The notes below the pieces were generated by a model. The model ran no database searches. It saw nothing but the letters and a program-made list of their open reading frames with translations, and was not told the DNA's origin. Positions 27,101-37,868 of a stretch of DNA of 64,000 nucleotides are shown in pieces (within the stretch, counting starts at the first letter, position 1; the number at the start of each line of letters is the position of its first letter). The position numbers and the translations under genes were made by a program. This stretch comes from Tsuneonella rigui (GTDB lineage Bacteria; Pseudomonadota; Alphaproteobacteria; Sphingomonadales; Sphingomonadaceae), in the NCBI RefSeq assembly GCF_003958625.1, contig NZ_RSEL01000018.1, positions 1-64,000 on the forward strand, read 5' to 3'.

Positions 27101-27604
27101 TTCCTTCGACACGGTGTCGTCGATGAACCAGCTCAGCTGCTCGATCGTCATGTCGTCGGCGCTGACCGCGAAGTAGGCGATCGAGCCGCCACCGCCGGCT
27201 TCCACCTTGAACACGCGCGGCTCGAGGATGCCGTCGGGCAGGTCGCCGCGGATCTGGTCGACCGCGTTCTTCACCTCGTTGACCGCGTCGTCGATGTCGG
27301 TGCCGATGGAGAACTGCACCATCGACTGCGAATTGCCCTCAGCCGCGGTCGAGGAGATTTCCTCCACTCCGCTGATCGAACGGGCCGCCGCTTCCACCTT
27401 CTGCGTGATCTGTGTCTCGATCTCGGTCGGCGCCGCGCCCGGCTGCGAGATCGAGACGATCACTGCCGGGAATTCGACGTCCGGCATCTGGTTCACGTCC
27501 ATCCGGATGAACGAGACGATGCCGGCGATGCACAGGCCGATGAAGAACACGATCGGAATGACCGGGTTGCGGATCGACCAGGCCGAGATGTTGCGCATGT
27601 TCAT
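24182..27604 (-). CDS. RND efflux pump, HAE1-type inner-membrane permease, with extra membrane segment
   Basis: Proton-driven exporter working with the adaptor encoded just upstream. It begins with the cytoplasmic/TM1 [16 protein letters not shown]. Pore domains, the TM block with [20 protein letters not shown] (conserved TM4 aspartates) and the C-terminal TM set are all present. At 1140 aa it is about 100 residues longer than typical. The extra length lies around residues 500-620, where two additional hydrophobic stretches ([37 protein letters not shown]) interrupt the usual TM6-TM7 connection. A run of seven Gly lies near residue 745. Substrate unknown. Confidence 0.92.
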   Translation of the reverse strand: MNMRNISAWSIRNPVIPIVFFIGLCIAGIVSFIRMDVNQMPDVEFPAVIVSISQPGAAPTEIETQITQKVEAAARSISGVEEISSTAAEGNSQSMVQFSIGTDIDDAVNEVKNAVDQIRGDLPDGILEPRVFKVEAGGGGSIAYFAVSADDMTIEQLSWFIDDTVSKELLSIDGMATVSRAGGVDREISVVLDPARMQSLGVTASAINQALRTTNVDAAGGAAEIGGSRQSVRVLGNAKSAYDLGNTRINLGGGRTAKLSDVATVTDGYSEKTRTAKLHGREVVTFGFERARGASDVTVYDEAMKKLEQIQKDNPQVHFTRLFTQVTYTKGQYSSSMEALVEGAVLAIVVVFLFLRDWRATIISAIAIPLSAIPTFWFMDLLGFTLNFLSLLALSLVAGVLVDDAIVEIENIVRHMRMGKSAYQASIDAADEIGLAVVATTFSIVAVFLPVGLMPGVSGQFFKAFGLTVVVAVLMSLAVARLITPMISAYFLKAHGQAEHGEGRAMDVYMNVLRWTLDGTRSQELRAQIVRVPGTWWYRLLAILPVLLILVIGFVGAQTTIQLLSKVIPTILAVLVAPFVAFGLAYLVGRALRWFLGKFGSFGEWYRTFADRFGARMRDHRFYAFLLGVYALVVTFGMLATLPQQFQPNENQDTSIVSIEMVPGTTLEQTTAVADRVTKIMERQPEVERVMESVREGNATLYAALKDPEERETKSVDFERRLGPELQAIADARVSFQSQNGGGGGGGSGRDISVMLSGSNSELLEKTAQTLIEQMRTIPGVVAPRIAADLQRPELVIVPRLDLAAQLGVTTAALSQTIRIATLGEIDQNAAKFSLSDRQVPIRVKLPRSSRQDLSTIENLPVPTTAGGSVPLSRVAEIRFGAGPTQIQRYNQSRRVFVGADLGQGVVKGPVMQSIQKLPIMENLPQGVSNAPVGEDKWQAEMITNFGIAVVSGIFLVFAVLVLLYKRFVSPLVNMTSLLLAPLGGVLALAISGEPISMPVYIGLLMLLGIVAKNSILLIDFAIEEMAHGVPKKTAIIDAGHKRAQPIVMTTVAMTAGMVPTALSLSGDGAWRAPMGIVVIGGLILSTILTLVLIPAGFSLADGFEKRIGPWLRTRFLTYKPGDENVVTPPRHGAEGLPAE

Positions 27605-27621
27605 GGGTCGTATCCCGGCGC

Positions 27622-28827
27622 TTACTTCGCGCGCTGCGGCTTGACCTTGTCACCGTCGGCGAGGAACCCGCCGGCGCGCAGGACCACGCGTTCGTTGCCC
27701 GATAGGCCTTCGGTCACCGCGACGCCCTCGCCGGTGACGATACCGGTCTTGACCGCCTTGCGGTGCACCCGGTCGTCGTTGCCGACGACGTAGACGAAGC
27801 GGCCCTTGTCGTCCGACTGGATTGCCGACTCCGGCAGCAACGGGGCGACGATGATGCCGCTGTTGAGCACTGCCGAAGCGAAACCGCCCGGACGCAGGCC
27901 CGGCGCGTAGGCGAGCGCGATGCGCGCCTCGCCCTGACGGCTGGTTTCGTCGATCGTCGGGCTGATCTGCCAGATCTGGCCGGTGTAGCTCTTGTCGCTC
28001 GAAACCGGGGTGACGGTAGCCGACTGGCCGACCGAGACCTTCGCGAGGTCTTCCTCGCTGAGCTTGGCGGCAAGCTCCATCTCACCGCCCTGGGCGATGG
28101 TGAACAGCGGCGCACCGCCGGCGCCGACCGTCTGCCCGGGCTCGACCGCACGGGTGAGGATCAGGCCCGACGCGGGCGCGTAGATGTTGAGGCGGGCGGT
28201 GCGTGCCTGCAGCTCCCCGAGCGTCGCGCGGGCCACGCCGACCCGCGCACGGGCTGCATCGCGGGTGGCGGTCAGGCGGTCGACATCGGCCTTGGAGATG
28301 AACCCGCGGTCGACCAGCTTGAGCGCGCGGTCGAGGTTCGCCTGCGCGAGATTGAGATCGGCCTGCGCGACGCCGATCTGGGCGCGCGCGCCTTCGATCT
28401 GCTGCGCCTGGACCGAGCGGTCGATCGACACCAGCACCTGGCCCTGCCGAACCCACTGTCCCTCGTCTACCGGCACCGAGATCACCCGGCCGCCCTCGCC
28501 CACCGAACCCACCGGCAGCTCGCGCCGCGCGGTCAGCGTCCCAGTCGCCTGGATCGTGCCCGCAATCGTGGTGCGGCCCGGGGTGACCACGGTGACCAGC
28601 GGGACCTGGCTGGCGCCCTGGGTCGCCGCGAACGGATCGTCGTCTTCGCCGCCGCTCATGAAGAAGAACGCCGCCACCAGCGCGATCGCCGCGACGATCG
28701 CGATAATCGCGTACTTGCGGCGCTTGGACGAAACGTCCTCGCCGGGCACCGCCGACAATTCTGCATCGGCGCCTTCGAGCGGATAGCGCTCCCCGTCCTG
28801 CGCTTCGAGGGTGGTTTCGTAGTTCAT
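27622..28827 (-). CDS. RND efflux periplasmic adaptor (membrane fusion protein)
   Basis: A 401-aa HlyD/AcrA-type adaptor. It has an N-terminal cytoplasmic stretch and one TM helix (IIAIVAAIALVAAFFFM, ~38-56). A lipoyl/barrel-sandwich half follows (TARRELPVGSVGEGGRVI), then a coiled-coil hairpin (~130-200), the second lipoyl half (IYAPASGLILTRAVEPGQTV) and beta-barrel and membrane-proximal domains. It ends 17 bases before the permease gene. No outer-membrane factor gene is nearby, so the pump must recruit TolC from elsewhere. Confidence 0.92.
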   Translation of the reverse strand: MNYETTLEAQDGERYPLEGADAELSAVPGEDVSSKRRKYAIIAIVAAIALVAAFFFMSGGEDDDPFAATQGASQVPLVTVVTPGRTTIAGTIQATGTLTARRELPVGSVGEGGRVISVPVDEGQWVRQGQVLVSIDRSVQAQQIEGARAQIGVAQADLNLAQANLDRALKLVDRGFISKADVDRLTATRDAARARVGVARATLGELQARTARLNIYAPASGLILTRAVEPGQTVGAGGAPLFTIAQGGEMELAAKLSEEDLAKVSVGQSATVTPVSSDKSYTGQIWQISPTIDETSRQGEARIALAYAPGLRPGGFASAVLNSGIIVAPLLPESAIQSDDKGRFVYVVGNDDRVHRKAVKTGIVTGEGVAVTEGLSGNERVVLRAGGFLADGDKVKPQRAK

Positions 28828-28986
28828 CTGACTGCCTTAAGCCCCCCAACGGGCCGTGTATTACGCGCATAACGCACCAGGCGCAAGCGGAGCCACCGGC
28901 CCATAGACCGTGGCGGGTTGGAGGGCAATCGAAGGCTCGACCGGCGGGCCAGCAGGACCGACGAAAAGCCGGTCTCCGCAGGCGCT

Positions 28987-30765
28987 TTAGTGGCGGATGC
29001 GCCACACCTCGAGGCTGCCGTCGCCGGCGACCTGGACCGGCTCGAGCCAGCTCGGCGCGCGATGGGCGAGCATCTGGGCCATGAAGCCGACAGGCGCGGC
29101 GGTGCGGTAGCGGGCCGGTTCGGCAAGGTCGGGGCAGAGCACGATATAGCTGGTTCCGCGCTCCGCGAGCGTAACATGAGCAGCGTCGGTCGAACCGGTA
29201 AACGTCCCGATGACCGTGCGCATCGCGCTCTGGCCGCGGTGATGCCCAGTGGCGATCACCGTGTGCTGCGTTTCGTAGAGCAGCTGCGGGCCGATATCGA
29301 GCGGAGCTAGGATCTCGCCTTTGGGTAGCTTTTTCAGCATCGCCGCGTTGGCAGGAATCGCGCAGCTCGACACCCGCGGCTGCGCGCCCCCGATCGCCGC
29401 CTGTGCGGGAATTGCGAGGGTGAGGAGCGTGATCGGCATCGCCGGCAAAAGGGCCAGCGCCATGCCCGCGAGCACCAGCGCGCGCTTGCCGGGCCGGCGC
29501 AGCATGCGGGCCGAGCGCAGCCACTCACGCACCTGCCAGCCGAGCGGCACCGCAGCCAGTGCGCCTGCGATCGCACCGGCCCGCGATACGAAAAGGGCGA
29601 TCAGGAGCGAGGCCGCGAGTACCAACGCATAGTCTTGCCAGAACCGCCGCAACCAATCCGAGCTGCGGCCCGCCAGGCGGATGCAGGCGAGGAGCCCGAT
29701 CAGCGGCGGAATGACGATCTGCAGCGCAAGCCCGGCTTCTTGATGCCACACGGGCAGGCCCTCACCCACGCCGTCGTACCAGAACCGCGCGACCAGCGGG
29801 TCGAGCTGTGCGAACGCGCCGCCGCTGCACTGCGGGGCGAACGACAGCATGGTCGCCGCGCCCACGGCGGCGATTGCGGCGAGGCCGGCGACCAAGGCAA
29901 AGCGCGGCAGCGGCTCAAGCCGCGCTAGGCCGGTCGCGGCAAGCGCGGCGACGCCGAAGCAGGCGAGGTGCGCGGGCGAAATCGCGTCGCAATGCTCGGC
30001 CAGCGACCCGAACCCCCGAGTGGCGGCGAAGAAGCCGAGTGAGCCGACCGCCAGACCCTGCATGGTGGCGGTGAACCACACGGCGTCATGACGGTCGCGC
30101 AGCCAGCGCAGCGCGGTGACTCCGCAGATCGCGGCGGCGAGCGGCAGTCCTTCGATCGAGATCGACAGCCCCGCCGCCAAAGCGACACCGGTCACCCATC
30201 CGCCAAAACGCGGCGAGCGGGACATGAGCGCGTTCATCGCCGCAAGCACGCAGACGATCTGCCAGCCGTGGTGGTCGATCCGCATCGGGCGCAGCTGCTG
30301 CACCAGCGGCACCGACAGCGCCATCGCAAGACAGGCGAACCCGGCCGCCTCGTCACCGATCACCCGCCAGGCGATACGCCCTGCCAGCAGCAGCGCACAG
30401 CCGAAGGTCAGTAGCGGCACGAAAATGAGCGCAACCGTCTCCGCCGCATGTTGGCCGATCAATCCGCGCAGCGCGAGGATGACGCCGGCGAGCGGCAGAT
30501 CGACCAGGCGCGACCAGTGCATCGGCACCCCGCCGTTGACGGCATCGATCCGGTGCTGGGTCAAGTCGAACCACGCTTGCCCCGCGATCAGGTCGCGCAC
30601 CTGCACCAGGCGCAGCGTGTCGTCGGGATCAGGAAAGTGGTAGGCGAGGATCGCCTGCAGGTTCGTCACGAGCAGCAGCGCCGCGATCATCGCCCACGCG
30701 AGGGCGACGCGCAGCAGCAGGTCCGGCGTCAGCGCCGGCCTCCGCCGCTCGACGAACAATGTCAT
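28987..30765 (-). CDS. Polytopic GT-C-like membrane glycosyltransferase candidate
   Basis: A 592-aa protein with about 11-12 hydrophobic helices, then a soluble C-terminal ~130 residues. Near residues 46-60 it has an acidic FPDPDDTLRLVQVRDL loop, followed by GGVPMHWSRLVDLP and RPMRIDHHGWQ near 160-170. The first-loop acidic motif plus many TMs resembles GT-C glycosyltransferases and oligosaccharyltransferases, but I cannot name a family. It overlaps gtrA by four bases, suggesting a lipid-linked sugar substrate at the membrane. Confidence 0.6.
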   Translation of the reverse strand: MTLFVERRRPALTPDLLLRVALAWAMIAALLLVTNLQAILAYHFPDPDDTLRLVQVRDLIAGQAWFDLTQHRIDAVNGGVPMHWSRLVDLPLAGVILALRGLIGQHAAETVALIFVPLLTFGCALLLAGRIAWRVIGDEAAGFACLAMALSVPLVQQLRPMRIDHHGWQIVCVLAAMNALMSRSPRFGGWVTGVALAAGLSISIEGLPLAAAICGVTALRWLRDRHDAVWFTATMQGLAVGSLGFFAATRGFGSLAEHCDAISPAHLACFGVAALAATGLARLEPLPRFALVAGLAAIAAVGAATMLSFAPQCSGGAFAQLDPLVARFWYDGVGEGLPVWHQEAGLALQIVIPPLIGLLACIRLAGRSSDWLRRFWQDYALVLAASLLIALFVSRAGAIAGALAAVPLGWQVREWLRSARMLRRPGKRALVLAGMALALLPAMPITLLTLAIPAQAAIGGAQPRVSSCAIPANAAMLKKLPKGEILAPLDIGPQLLYETQHTVIATGHHRGQSAMRTVIGTFTGSTDAAHVTLAERGTSYIVLCPDLAEPARYRTAAPVGFMAQMLAHRAPSWLEPVQVAGDGSLEVWRIRH

Positions 30766-31181
30766 GCCGCGGCGCCCGCGCTGCGGAACACGACCCTGTT
30801 GCGCAGCATCCAGGTAACCGTGAAGCTCACCCCGATCGCAACCAGCTTGGCGAGGCGCGGATCGATCCCGCCGAGGTCGGCCAGGCCGACGATCCCGGTC
30901 GTGAGGCCGAGGCCGATCATCGCCGAGACGACGAACAGCGCCTTCTGCTTGGTCCGTTCACGGCCGCGTTCGGCGACCGTGTCGGCGAACACCGCGCGGC
31001 TCGACAGCAGCCAATGCGCGACAATCCCGAGCGCGTAACCGAACGCCGAAGCCGCCGCTGCCGGCACCGCCAGCGACAGCAGCGCAAGGAAACTGCCGAC
31101 ATCGACCGCCAGCGCGCCGACGCTGGCGAGCACGTAGCGCACCAGCCGCAAGTCGGCGATCTTGATAATCCTGGCAATCAT
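30762..31181 (-). CDS. GtrA-like membrane protein
   Basis: A 139-aa protein of four transmembrane helices in the GtrA pattern: RYVLASVGALAVDVGSFLALL, a short loop, FGYALGIVAHWLLSSRAVF, then two helices ending TVTWMLRNRVVF. GtrA proteins are thought to flip or position polyprenyl-phosphate-linked sugars. Its coupling to the GT-C-like gene (four-base overlap) and proximity to the FAD oxidoreductase gene suggest a surface glycan modification pathway. Confidence 0.85.
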   Translation of the reverse strand: MIARIIKIADLRLVRYVLASVGALAVDVGSFLALLSLAVPAAAASAFGYALGIVAHWLLSSRAVFADTVAERGRERTKQKALFVVSAMIGLGLTTGIVGLADLGGIDPRLAKLVAIGVSFTVTWMLRNRVVFRSAGAAA

Positions 31182-31262
31182 CGCGTGGCCCCCGCCAACA
31201 ATCTCGATAATTCGCGTGTATGGGCCGGTTCTCGGCGCATACGGTTAAGGATTGAACAACGG

Positions 31263-32834
31263 CTAGGCCGCTTTGCGGCCGACCCGCTGCGGCACCTCGC
31301 GCACCGATGCCAGCGCGGCGGCCTGGTCCTCGGAAACGGGCGTGGTTTCGCGCGCCGGCAGCGCCTTCTCCGCGCCCTCGTCGCCCGCCTCGTGGTATTC
31401 GGCGTCCTCGTTGACGCACCAGGTGTCGTAGAGCCGTGTCCCGGCGAGGATGTTCTCCACTGTCAGCATCGCGGTCATCATCGCGTGATCCTGGTTGTTG
31501 TAGCGGTGCATGCCGTTGCGCCCGACGAGGTGCAGCGTGGGATGCTTGTCCTCCAGCTCGTGGCGCATGGCGGCGACGTTGGCGGCATAGTCTTCGTCAT
31601 AGACCGGATAGGCCTTTTCCTGCCGCACCACCGCCCCGCCGATGACGTCCCTGGGATCGAGCAGGCCGAGGATTTCCATCTCCGTGGTCGCCAGTTCGAC
31701 AAGCTCATCATCGCTCGACGACCACAGGCCATCGCCTTCGAAGCAGAAGTACTCGAGACCGACACAAGCGACGCTCGGATCGGGCACCATTTCCGGCGAC
31801 CAGGAGCGAAAGTTCTGCACCCGGCCGACCTTGACCTTGCTGTCGTGAATGTAGATCCAGTTGTCGGGGAACAGGTCTTCCGACTTGATCTTGAGCGCGA
31901 CGGTGAGGAAGTCACGGTACTTGAGCTCGCTCGCGTTCCACGCGGTATCGGGCAGCGGATGCATCCGCACGGCGAGCTCGCGCATCGGCGCGCTGCTGAT
32001 CGCGTGGGCGGCCTTGATCACCACCTTGCCGGCGGGTCCGTTGGCGGAGACGCGCCAGCCACCTTCGCCGTCGGCAGCGACCTGATCGAGCGCATGGCCC
32101 ATCAGCACCTGACCCTTACCGGTGGCGACGATCTTGTCGCGCGCCGCGTCCCACATCATACCGGGGCCGAGCCGCGGATAGCGGAAGGTCTCGAGCAGGG
32201 TCTTGACGCCCTGCCCGTCGTTCGGCCGCTTGTTGAGGCCGAGGCTGCGCTTGAGGCCGTCGGTCACCGCCCCCCACAGCGACAGGCCCTTGATGCGTTG
32301 GGCGGCCCAGTCGGCGCTCATCTCGTTACAGGGCATGCCCCACACCTTCTCGGTGTAGGTCTTGAAGAAGATCGAATAGAGCTTCTTGCCGAACTGGTTG
32401 CTGGTCCAGTCCTCGAAGCTCCGAATGTCTTTGATCGGAAACAGCTGCGACCAGGCGAAGCTCGCCATGCATACGGTCGAACGCCACAACCCCAGGTTGC
32501 CGAGCGCCTCGAACGCGCGCAGCGGGTAGCTGTAGAACTTGCCCTCGTAATAGATGCGGCTCATCCGCGGGCGCTGGATGAAGTCGTCGGGCAGGATCTC
32601 GTTCCACATGTCGACGACCTGTTGCGACTTGGAAAAGAACCGGTGCCCGCCGATGTCGAAGCGGTAGCCTTCGTGCTCTACCGTGCGGCTGATGCCGCCG
32701 ACGTAGGTCGCGTCCTTCTCGATGATTGCGACGGTCTTGCCCGCCTTGGTCAGCAGGTAGCCCGCCGTCAGGCCCGCGGGCCCGGCGCCGATGATCGCGA
32801 CGTCGACGGTCAACTGTGTGGAATTCGTGCTCAC
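31263..32834 (-). CDS. FAD-dependent oxidoreductase, UDP-galactopyranose-mutase/protoporphyrinogen-oxidase-like
   Basis: A 523-aa flavoprotein. The Rossmann motif VAIIGAGPAGLTAGYLL is at 12-28 and IEKDATYVGGISRTVEHEG at ~39-57, then FDIGGHRFFSK, the second family signature shared with UGM-like amine oxidases. The C-terminal FAD contact is RNGMHRYNNQDHAMMTAM near 455. Members of this group in sugar clusters are annotated as UGM-like or HemY-like, and the reaction is not established. It sits upstream of gtrA and the GT-C gene in the same direction. Confidence 0.8.
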   Translation of the reverse strand: MSTNSTQLTVDVAIIGAGPAGLTAGYLLTKAGKTVAIIEKDATYVGGISRTVEHEGYRFDIGGHRFFSKSQQVVDMWNEILPDDFIQRPRMSRIYYEGKFYSYPLRAFEALGNLGLWRSTVCMASFAWSQLFPIKDIRSFEDWTSNQFGKKLYSIFFKTYTEKVWGMPCNEMSADWAAQRIKGLSLWGAVTDGLKRSLGLNKRPNDGQGVKTLLETFRYPRLGPGMMWDAARDKIVATGKGQVLMGHALDQVAADGEGGWRVSANGPAGKVVIKAAHAISSAPMRELAVRMHPLPDTAWNASELKYRDFLTVALKIKSEDLFPDNWIYIHDSKVKVGRVQNFRSWSPEMVPDPSVACVGLEYFCFEGDGLWSSSDDELVELATTEMEILGLLDPRDVIGGAVVRQEKAYPVYDEDYAANVAAMRHELEDKHPTLHLVGRNGMHRYNNQDHAMMTAMLTVENILAGTRLYDTWCVNEDAEYHEAGDEGAEKALPARETTPVSEDQAAALASVREVPQRVGRKAA

Positions 32835-32919
32835 TCAAGCCCCCCGGATGATTGCCAGGGGAATGAAGGAAATTGGTTACCGGGGAGTAAACGCGCGCCG
32901 CTGGCGCCGATTGCGCGGG

Positions 32920-33570
32920 TCAGCGCCGCTGGGTGGCGCCGCAAACCGGCGCTTCGAGCAGTTCGGGAGCTTGAGCGCCGACGGCAAACACCGCCAGCTG
33001 GCTGAGGCTGAAGGTGTCGTCGAACACCAACCCATACTCGACATCGCGCCGCCACCGGACCCGCGCCCGCACCTCGGGCAGGATGCCCGAGCAGAGCCGC
33101 ACCGGCTGGTCGATCGCCAGCAGCGCATTGCAAGTGATCCGCGCGCCTTGCTGCGAAAGATTGACGACCTGCGCGCGAAAGCGGCCGCCGATCAGCGCGA
33201 GCTCGATCGGAAAGGCGATGTTGAGGCGCAATTGCCGCTTCGGAAAACGGCCCGCCTCGGCCACCAGCGCCGCGACCTCGACAGCGTTGACGAAGCGGTA
33301 GCCGCCCTCGAGCCCGCGGCTCCAAACCGGCTCGATCTCGTGGCGTTCGCCGGTTTGCAGCTCAAGCCACTGCGGCCCGCCCTCGGGCAGCGTGTGGAAG
33401 CCGCGCAGGCTGATGCCGCTTTCGGATACGTCACGGATAACACAGATGAATTCGCCGCCCGGCGCGATCAGCTTGGCCGCCCGGATGAGCAGCGTGAAGC
33501 GCGGGGCGACCCGCTCTTCGCACGGCTCCGGGTCCGCTTCTCGCGGCACGATGATGCGCCCTTGTTCCAT
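32920..33570 (-). CDS. Double PilZ-domain protein
   Basis: A 216-aa protein with two PilZ-like halves. The first (~20-100) has EERVAPRFTLLIRAAKLI and DVSESGISLRGF. The second (~110-200) has RQLRLNIAFPIELALIG, VVNLSQQGARITC and VRARVRWRRDVEYGLVF. PilZ domains bind cyclic-di-GMP through an RxxxR plus D/NxSxxG pattern; the second motif is present as DVSESG and NLSQQG, while the arginine motif is only partly visible. A role in signalling for the adjacent glycan cluster is inference. Confidence 0.78.
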   Translation of the reverse strand: MEQGRIIVPREADPEPCEERVAPRFTLLIRAAKLIAPGGEFICVIRDVSESGISLRGFHTLPEGGPQWLELQTGERHEIEPVWSRGLEGGYRFVNAVEVAALVAEAGRFPKRQLRLNIAFPIELALIGGRFRAQVVNLSQQGARITCNALLAIDQPVRLCSGILPEVRARVRWRRDVEYGLVFDDTFSLSQLAVFAVGAQAPELLEAPVCGATQRR

Positions 33571-33720
33571 ACCACCTCAATGGCCGGCGACATTGCTGCC
33601 GCCCTGCGTGCCCGCAACCCCGGGAACGGTCTCGCTGTTCGAGGTAGACCCTCGCGGTAAATGGGGGGTTAGCGCCGGCCCCGCGCAACTACGGGGGCGA
33701 GCGGTGCAAATTGAGCAACG

Positions 33721-33802
33721 TGCGGGCGGTGGGACTCGAACCCACACGAGCAAGGCTCAGGGGATTTTAAGTCCCCGGCGTCTACCATTCCGCCACGCCC
33801 GC
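33721..33802 (-). tRNA. tRNA-Leu (UAA anticodon)
   Basis: The minus strand starts GCGGGCGTGGCGGAATGG, has anticodon arm GGGGACTTAAAATCCCC (anticodon TAA), a long class II variable arm typical of Leu, GGTTCGAGTCC in the T arm, a 7-bp acceptor and discriminator A. CCA is not encoded. Confidence 0.95.
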
Positions 33803-33868
33803 GCAGGGCAGCGCCTAGCGCGGGCGGTGGATGGGGGCAAACTGCGAGTGGATGACCGCTTGCGTGGA

Positions 33869-34150
33869 TCAGCCGTCGTTGACGACGCGGCGCATTTCCT
33901 TGCCGGGCTTGAAATACGGCACTTTCTTCTCGGGTACGTCGACCGCCTCGCCGGTGCGCGGGTTGCGGCCCTTGCGGGCGCCGCGCTCACGGGTGGAGAA
34001 CGCGCCAAAGCCGCGCAGCTCGACCCGGCCGCCGTCGGCCAGCCGTTTGCCGATCTCGTCGAAGAAAGTGTCGAGCACCTGCTCGACCTCGTCCGCCCGC
34101 AGATCGGGGTTCTCACGCGCCAGTGCCTGCAACAGCTCCGACCTGATCAT
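33869..34150 (-). CDS. ihfB: Integration host factor beta subunit
   Basis: A 93-aa DNA-bending protein of the HU/IHF family. It has the dimerisation helices [20 protein letters not shown], the [18 protein letters not shown] strand-arm motif with the intercalating proline in RNPRTG, and the C-terminal [10 protein letters not shown]. The arginine-rich arm and the SELLQALA start point to the beta subunit rather than HU. The ATG at 34150 has GGAGGGAA just upstream; the upstream in-frame extension lacks similarity. Confidence 0.92.
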   Translation of the reverse strand: MIRSELLQALARENPDLRADEVEQVLDTFFDEIGKRLADGGRVELRGFGAFSTRERGARKGRNPRTGEAVDVPEKKVPYFKPGKEMRRVVNDG

Positions 34151-34266
34151 CGCGTTCCCTCCAGATCGCGGCGCGACCCGCTTGGGGACGCAAGGTGCCA
34201 GAGAGGGCGCGCTAGCGCAACGACCGTTTACACCGGTCATTTACCGCGAAGAAACGATGGGGGCGG

Positions 34267-34608
34267 TCAGGCTTCAGCGGCGAGCTCTGCCGGATCGAGG
34301 CCGAGGCGGCGGATGCGCGCCTTCAGTTCGGGCCATTCCTCCTCGAGAAAGCGCGTGCGCTCCGCCCGGCGCAGCTTCTCCGCCGCGCCCGTGGCCACAT
34401 ACATTCCCACGCCGCGCTGGACCTCGACCAGCCCATCGGCCTGGAACTGCTGGTAGGCCTTGGCGACCGTCAGTGGATTGGCCCCCTGCTCAGCGGCGAG
34501 CGCGCGGACCGAGGGTAGCATCTCGCCCTCGCGATAACGGCCTTCGATGATCGCCGCGGCGACGAGGTCGCGCAGCTTCAGGTACACCGGCCGGCTCTGC
34601 TGGGTCAT
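34267..34608 (-). CDS. GntR-family regulator, YtrA subfamily
   Basis: A 113-aa repressor: an N-terminal winged helix (VYLKLRDLVAAAIIEGRY, LPSVRALAAEQGANPLTVAKAY, VEVQRGVGMYV) followed by a ~45-residue helical dimerisation tail (EEEWPELKARIRRLGLDP). The short tail defines the YtrA group, which usually controls a neighbouring ABC transporter and itself. No such transporter is adjacent, so the target is unknown; it is divergent from the peptide transporter gene with ~190 bases between them. Confidence 0.85.
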   Translation of the reverse strand: MTQQSRPVYLKLRDLVAAAIIEGRYREGEMLPSVRALAAEQGANPLTVAKAYQQFQADGLVEVQRGVGMYVATGAAEKLRRAERTRFLEEEWPELKARIRRLGLDPAELAAEA

Positions 34609-34801
34609 GGAAGGTCCTTTGATCGGTGCATCAGTGACATAATACAGCGGGGCGCGTCAAGGTTCCCGGTAACAGAAGGTTCAGGCGGTTACGGGTGAAA
34701 CAAGTGCTTCACATGGGCGAAGCAGCCGTTAGGGTGCGCGCCATTCCGGCCCCTTCGCTTGCGAACGGGGCCGTCAAAACAATTTCGAGGGAATGGATCG
34801 C

Positions 34802-36433
34802 ATGAAGGATATGGCCACTTGGAATGAGGGCGACTGGATCGCGGCACTAGCCGCGGTATTCCTGTTCGCCGTTCTGGCCGTCGGCGGCCTCATCGCCGCG
34901 CGCAAGAGCGAAGAAGTGGTCGGTCATCCGCGCGGCCTGTTCGTGCTGTTCTACGCCGAGATGTGGGAGCGGTTTTCCTACTACGGCATGCGCGCGCTGC
35001 TGGTGCTTTACCTCACCAAGCACTGGTTGTTCGACGACTCCAAGGCGACGCTGATCTACGGCGCGTACGGTGCGCTGGTCTACATCACCCCGGTGCTCGG
35101 CGGGATCATGGCCGACCGCTGGCTCGGCCAGCGCAAGGCGGTGCTGTTCGGCGGCATCCTCCTCGCCATGGGCCACGGCCTCATGGCGGTCGAGGGCAAC
35201 GGCGGTCAGACCGACCCGGCGATCAACGTGTTCTGGGCCGCGCTCGCCTTCATCATCGTCGGCTCGGGCTTCCTGAAGGCGAACATCTCGGTGATCGTCG
35301 GCCAGCTCTATAACATGAAGGACACCCGCCGCGACGCCGCCTACACCATCTTCTACATGGGGGTGAACGTCGGCGCGGCGCTCGGCACGATCCTCGTCGG
35401 CTACCTCGGCGAAACGATCGGCTGGGCATACGGCTTCGGCCTCGCGGGCATCGGCATGGTCATCGGCCTGATCATCTTCGTGCTCGGCAGGCCCGCGCTG
35501 CGCGGACGGGGCGAGGCGCCGCACGGCCTGACCTCCAGCCGCGAGATGACGCTTTATGCCATCGGCCTCGCAGGCGTCGCGGTGATCTGGGGCCTGATCC
35601 AGTATCAGGACGTCATTCAGACGCTGCTTATCGTCACCGGCGTGGCGATGCTGCTGTTCGTCCTGTGGGAAGCCTTCAAGCTGCCCAAGGAGCCGCGCGA
35701 GCGCATGTTCGCGATGCTGTTTTTGATCGCGCTCAACCCGCTGTTCTGGGGCCTGTTCGAACAGGCGGGCGGTAGCCTGAACCTCTACACCGACAAGTTC
35801 GTCGACAAGGGCGGAGTGCCGACCAGCCTGTTCCAGTCGATCAACCCGATCTACATCGTGCTGTTCGCGCCGATCTTCGCGGCGCTGTGGCAGTGGCTGG
35901 GCAAGAAAGGCCTGGAGCCGAGCGCGCCCGCCAAGTTCGGCCTCGCGCTGCTGCAGTTGGGCCTCGGCTTCCTGATCTTCGTGTGGGGCGCCGGCACGGC
36001 CGATCCGGCGGTGATGACCTCGGTCATCTTCGTGTTCCTGATTTACCTGCTGCACACCACCGGCGAACTCTGCCTCAGCCCTGTCGGCCTGTCGGCGATG
36101 GCGCGGCTCTCGCCGATCCACCTCGCCAGCTTCGTGATGGGCGCGTGGTTCTACATGACCGCGGTGGGCAACTTCGTCGCGGGCAAGATCGGCGAAGCGA
36201 CCGGTGGCGAAGGCGGCGAGATGTCGAAGGGACTCGTGCTCGACATCTACTGGGAGATCGGCCTGGTCGCGATCGGCGTCGGGGTCGTCGTGCTCCTGCT
36301 GAGCCCCTTCGTGAAGCGCTGGATGCACCTCGACACACTGGAGGACCGCAACGTGAGCGACGATCTCGCGGGGCAGAGTCAGGCAGGCATCGAGGCGCAG
36401 GAAGCCGGCGTCCATCCGGCGACACGCGGTTAA
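34802..36433 (+). CDS. Proton-dependent oligopeptide transporter (POT/PTR2 family)
   Basis: A 543-aa inner-membrane symporter with about 14 TM helices. The PTR2 signature FYAEMWERFSYYGMRALLVLYL lies near residues 45-65 (with the ExxERFxYY proton-coupling motif), and NVGAALGTILVGYLGETIGW near 195. Late helices include HTTGELCLSPVGLSAMARLSP. It imports di- and tripeptides, fitting the amidohydrolase and peptidase genes nearby. Start 34802 is preferred because GAGGGA lies about nine bases upstream; the ATG at 34793 is too close to it. A strong terminator follows. Confidence 0.92.
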   Translation: MKDMATWNEGDWIAALAAVFLFAVLAVGGLIAARKSEEVVGHPRGLFVLFYAEMWERFSYYGMRALLVLYLTKHWLFDDSKATLIYGAYGALVYITPVLGGIMADRWLGQRKAVLFGGILLAMGHGLMAVEGNGGQTDPAINVFWAALAFIIVGSGFLKANISVIVGQLYNMKDTRRDAAYTIFYMGVNVGAALGTILVGYLGETIGWAYGFGLAGIGMVIGLIIFVLGRPALRGRGEAPHGLTSSREMTLYAIGLAGVAVIWGLIQYQDVIQTLLIVTGVAMLLFVLWEAFKLPKEPRERMFAMLFLIALNPLFWGLFEQAGGSLNLYTDKFVDKGGVPTSLFQSINPIYIVLFAPIFAALWQWLGKKGLEPSAPAKFGLALLQLGLGFLIFVWGAGTADPAVMTSVIFVFLIYLLHTTGELCLSPVGLSAMARLSPIHLASFVMGAWFYMTAVGNFVAGKIGEATGGEGGEMSKGLVLDIYWEIGLVAIGVGVVVLLLSPFVKRWMHLDTLEDRNVSDDLAGQSQAGIEAQEAGVHPATRG

Positions 36434-36446
36434 CCAAACCGATCAG

Positions 36447-36476
36447 GGCGCGGGGGCAATGGCTCCCGCGCCTTTT
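36447..36476 (+). terminator. Rho-independent terminator after the peptide transporter gene
   Basis: GGCGCGGG (36447-36454) pairs with CCCGCGCC (36465-36472) and is followed directly by TTTT. It separates the transporter from the amidohydrolase operon. Confidence 0.85.
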
Positions 36477-36488
36477 CTTCATGGGGGC

Positions 36489-37864
<1,376 letters not shown>

Positions 37865-37868
<4 letters not shown>

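Noticed and set aside
26105-27793. 562-codon plus-strand frame opposite the RND permease
   Set aside because: Antisense shadow rich in Asp, Arg and His, with no signal or domain.
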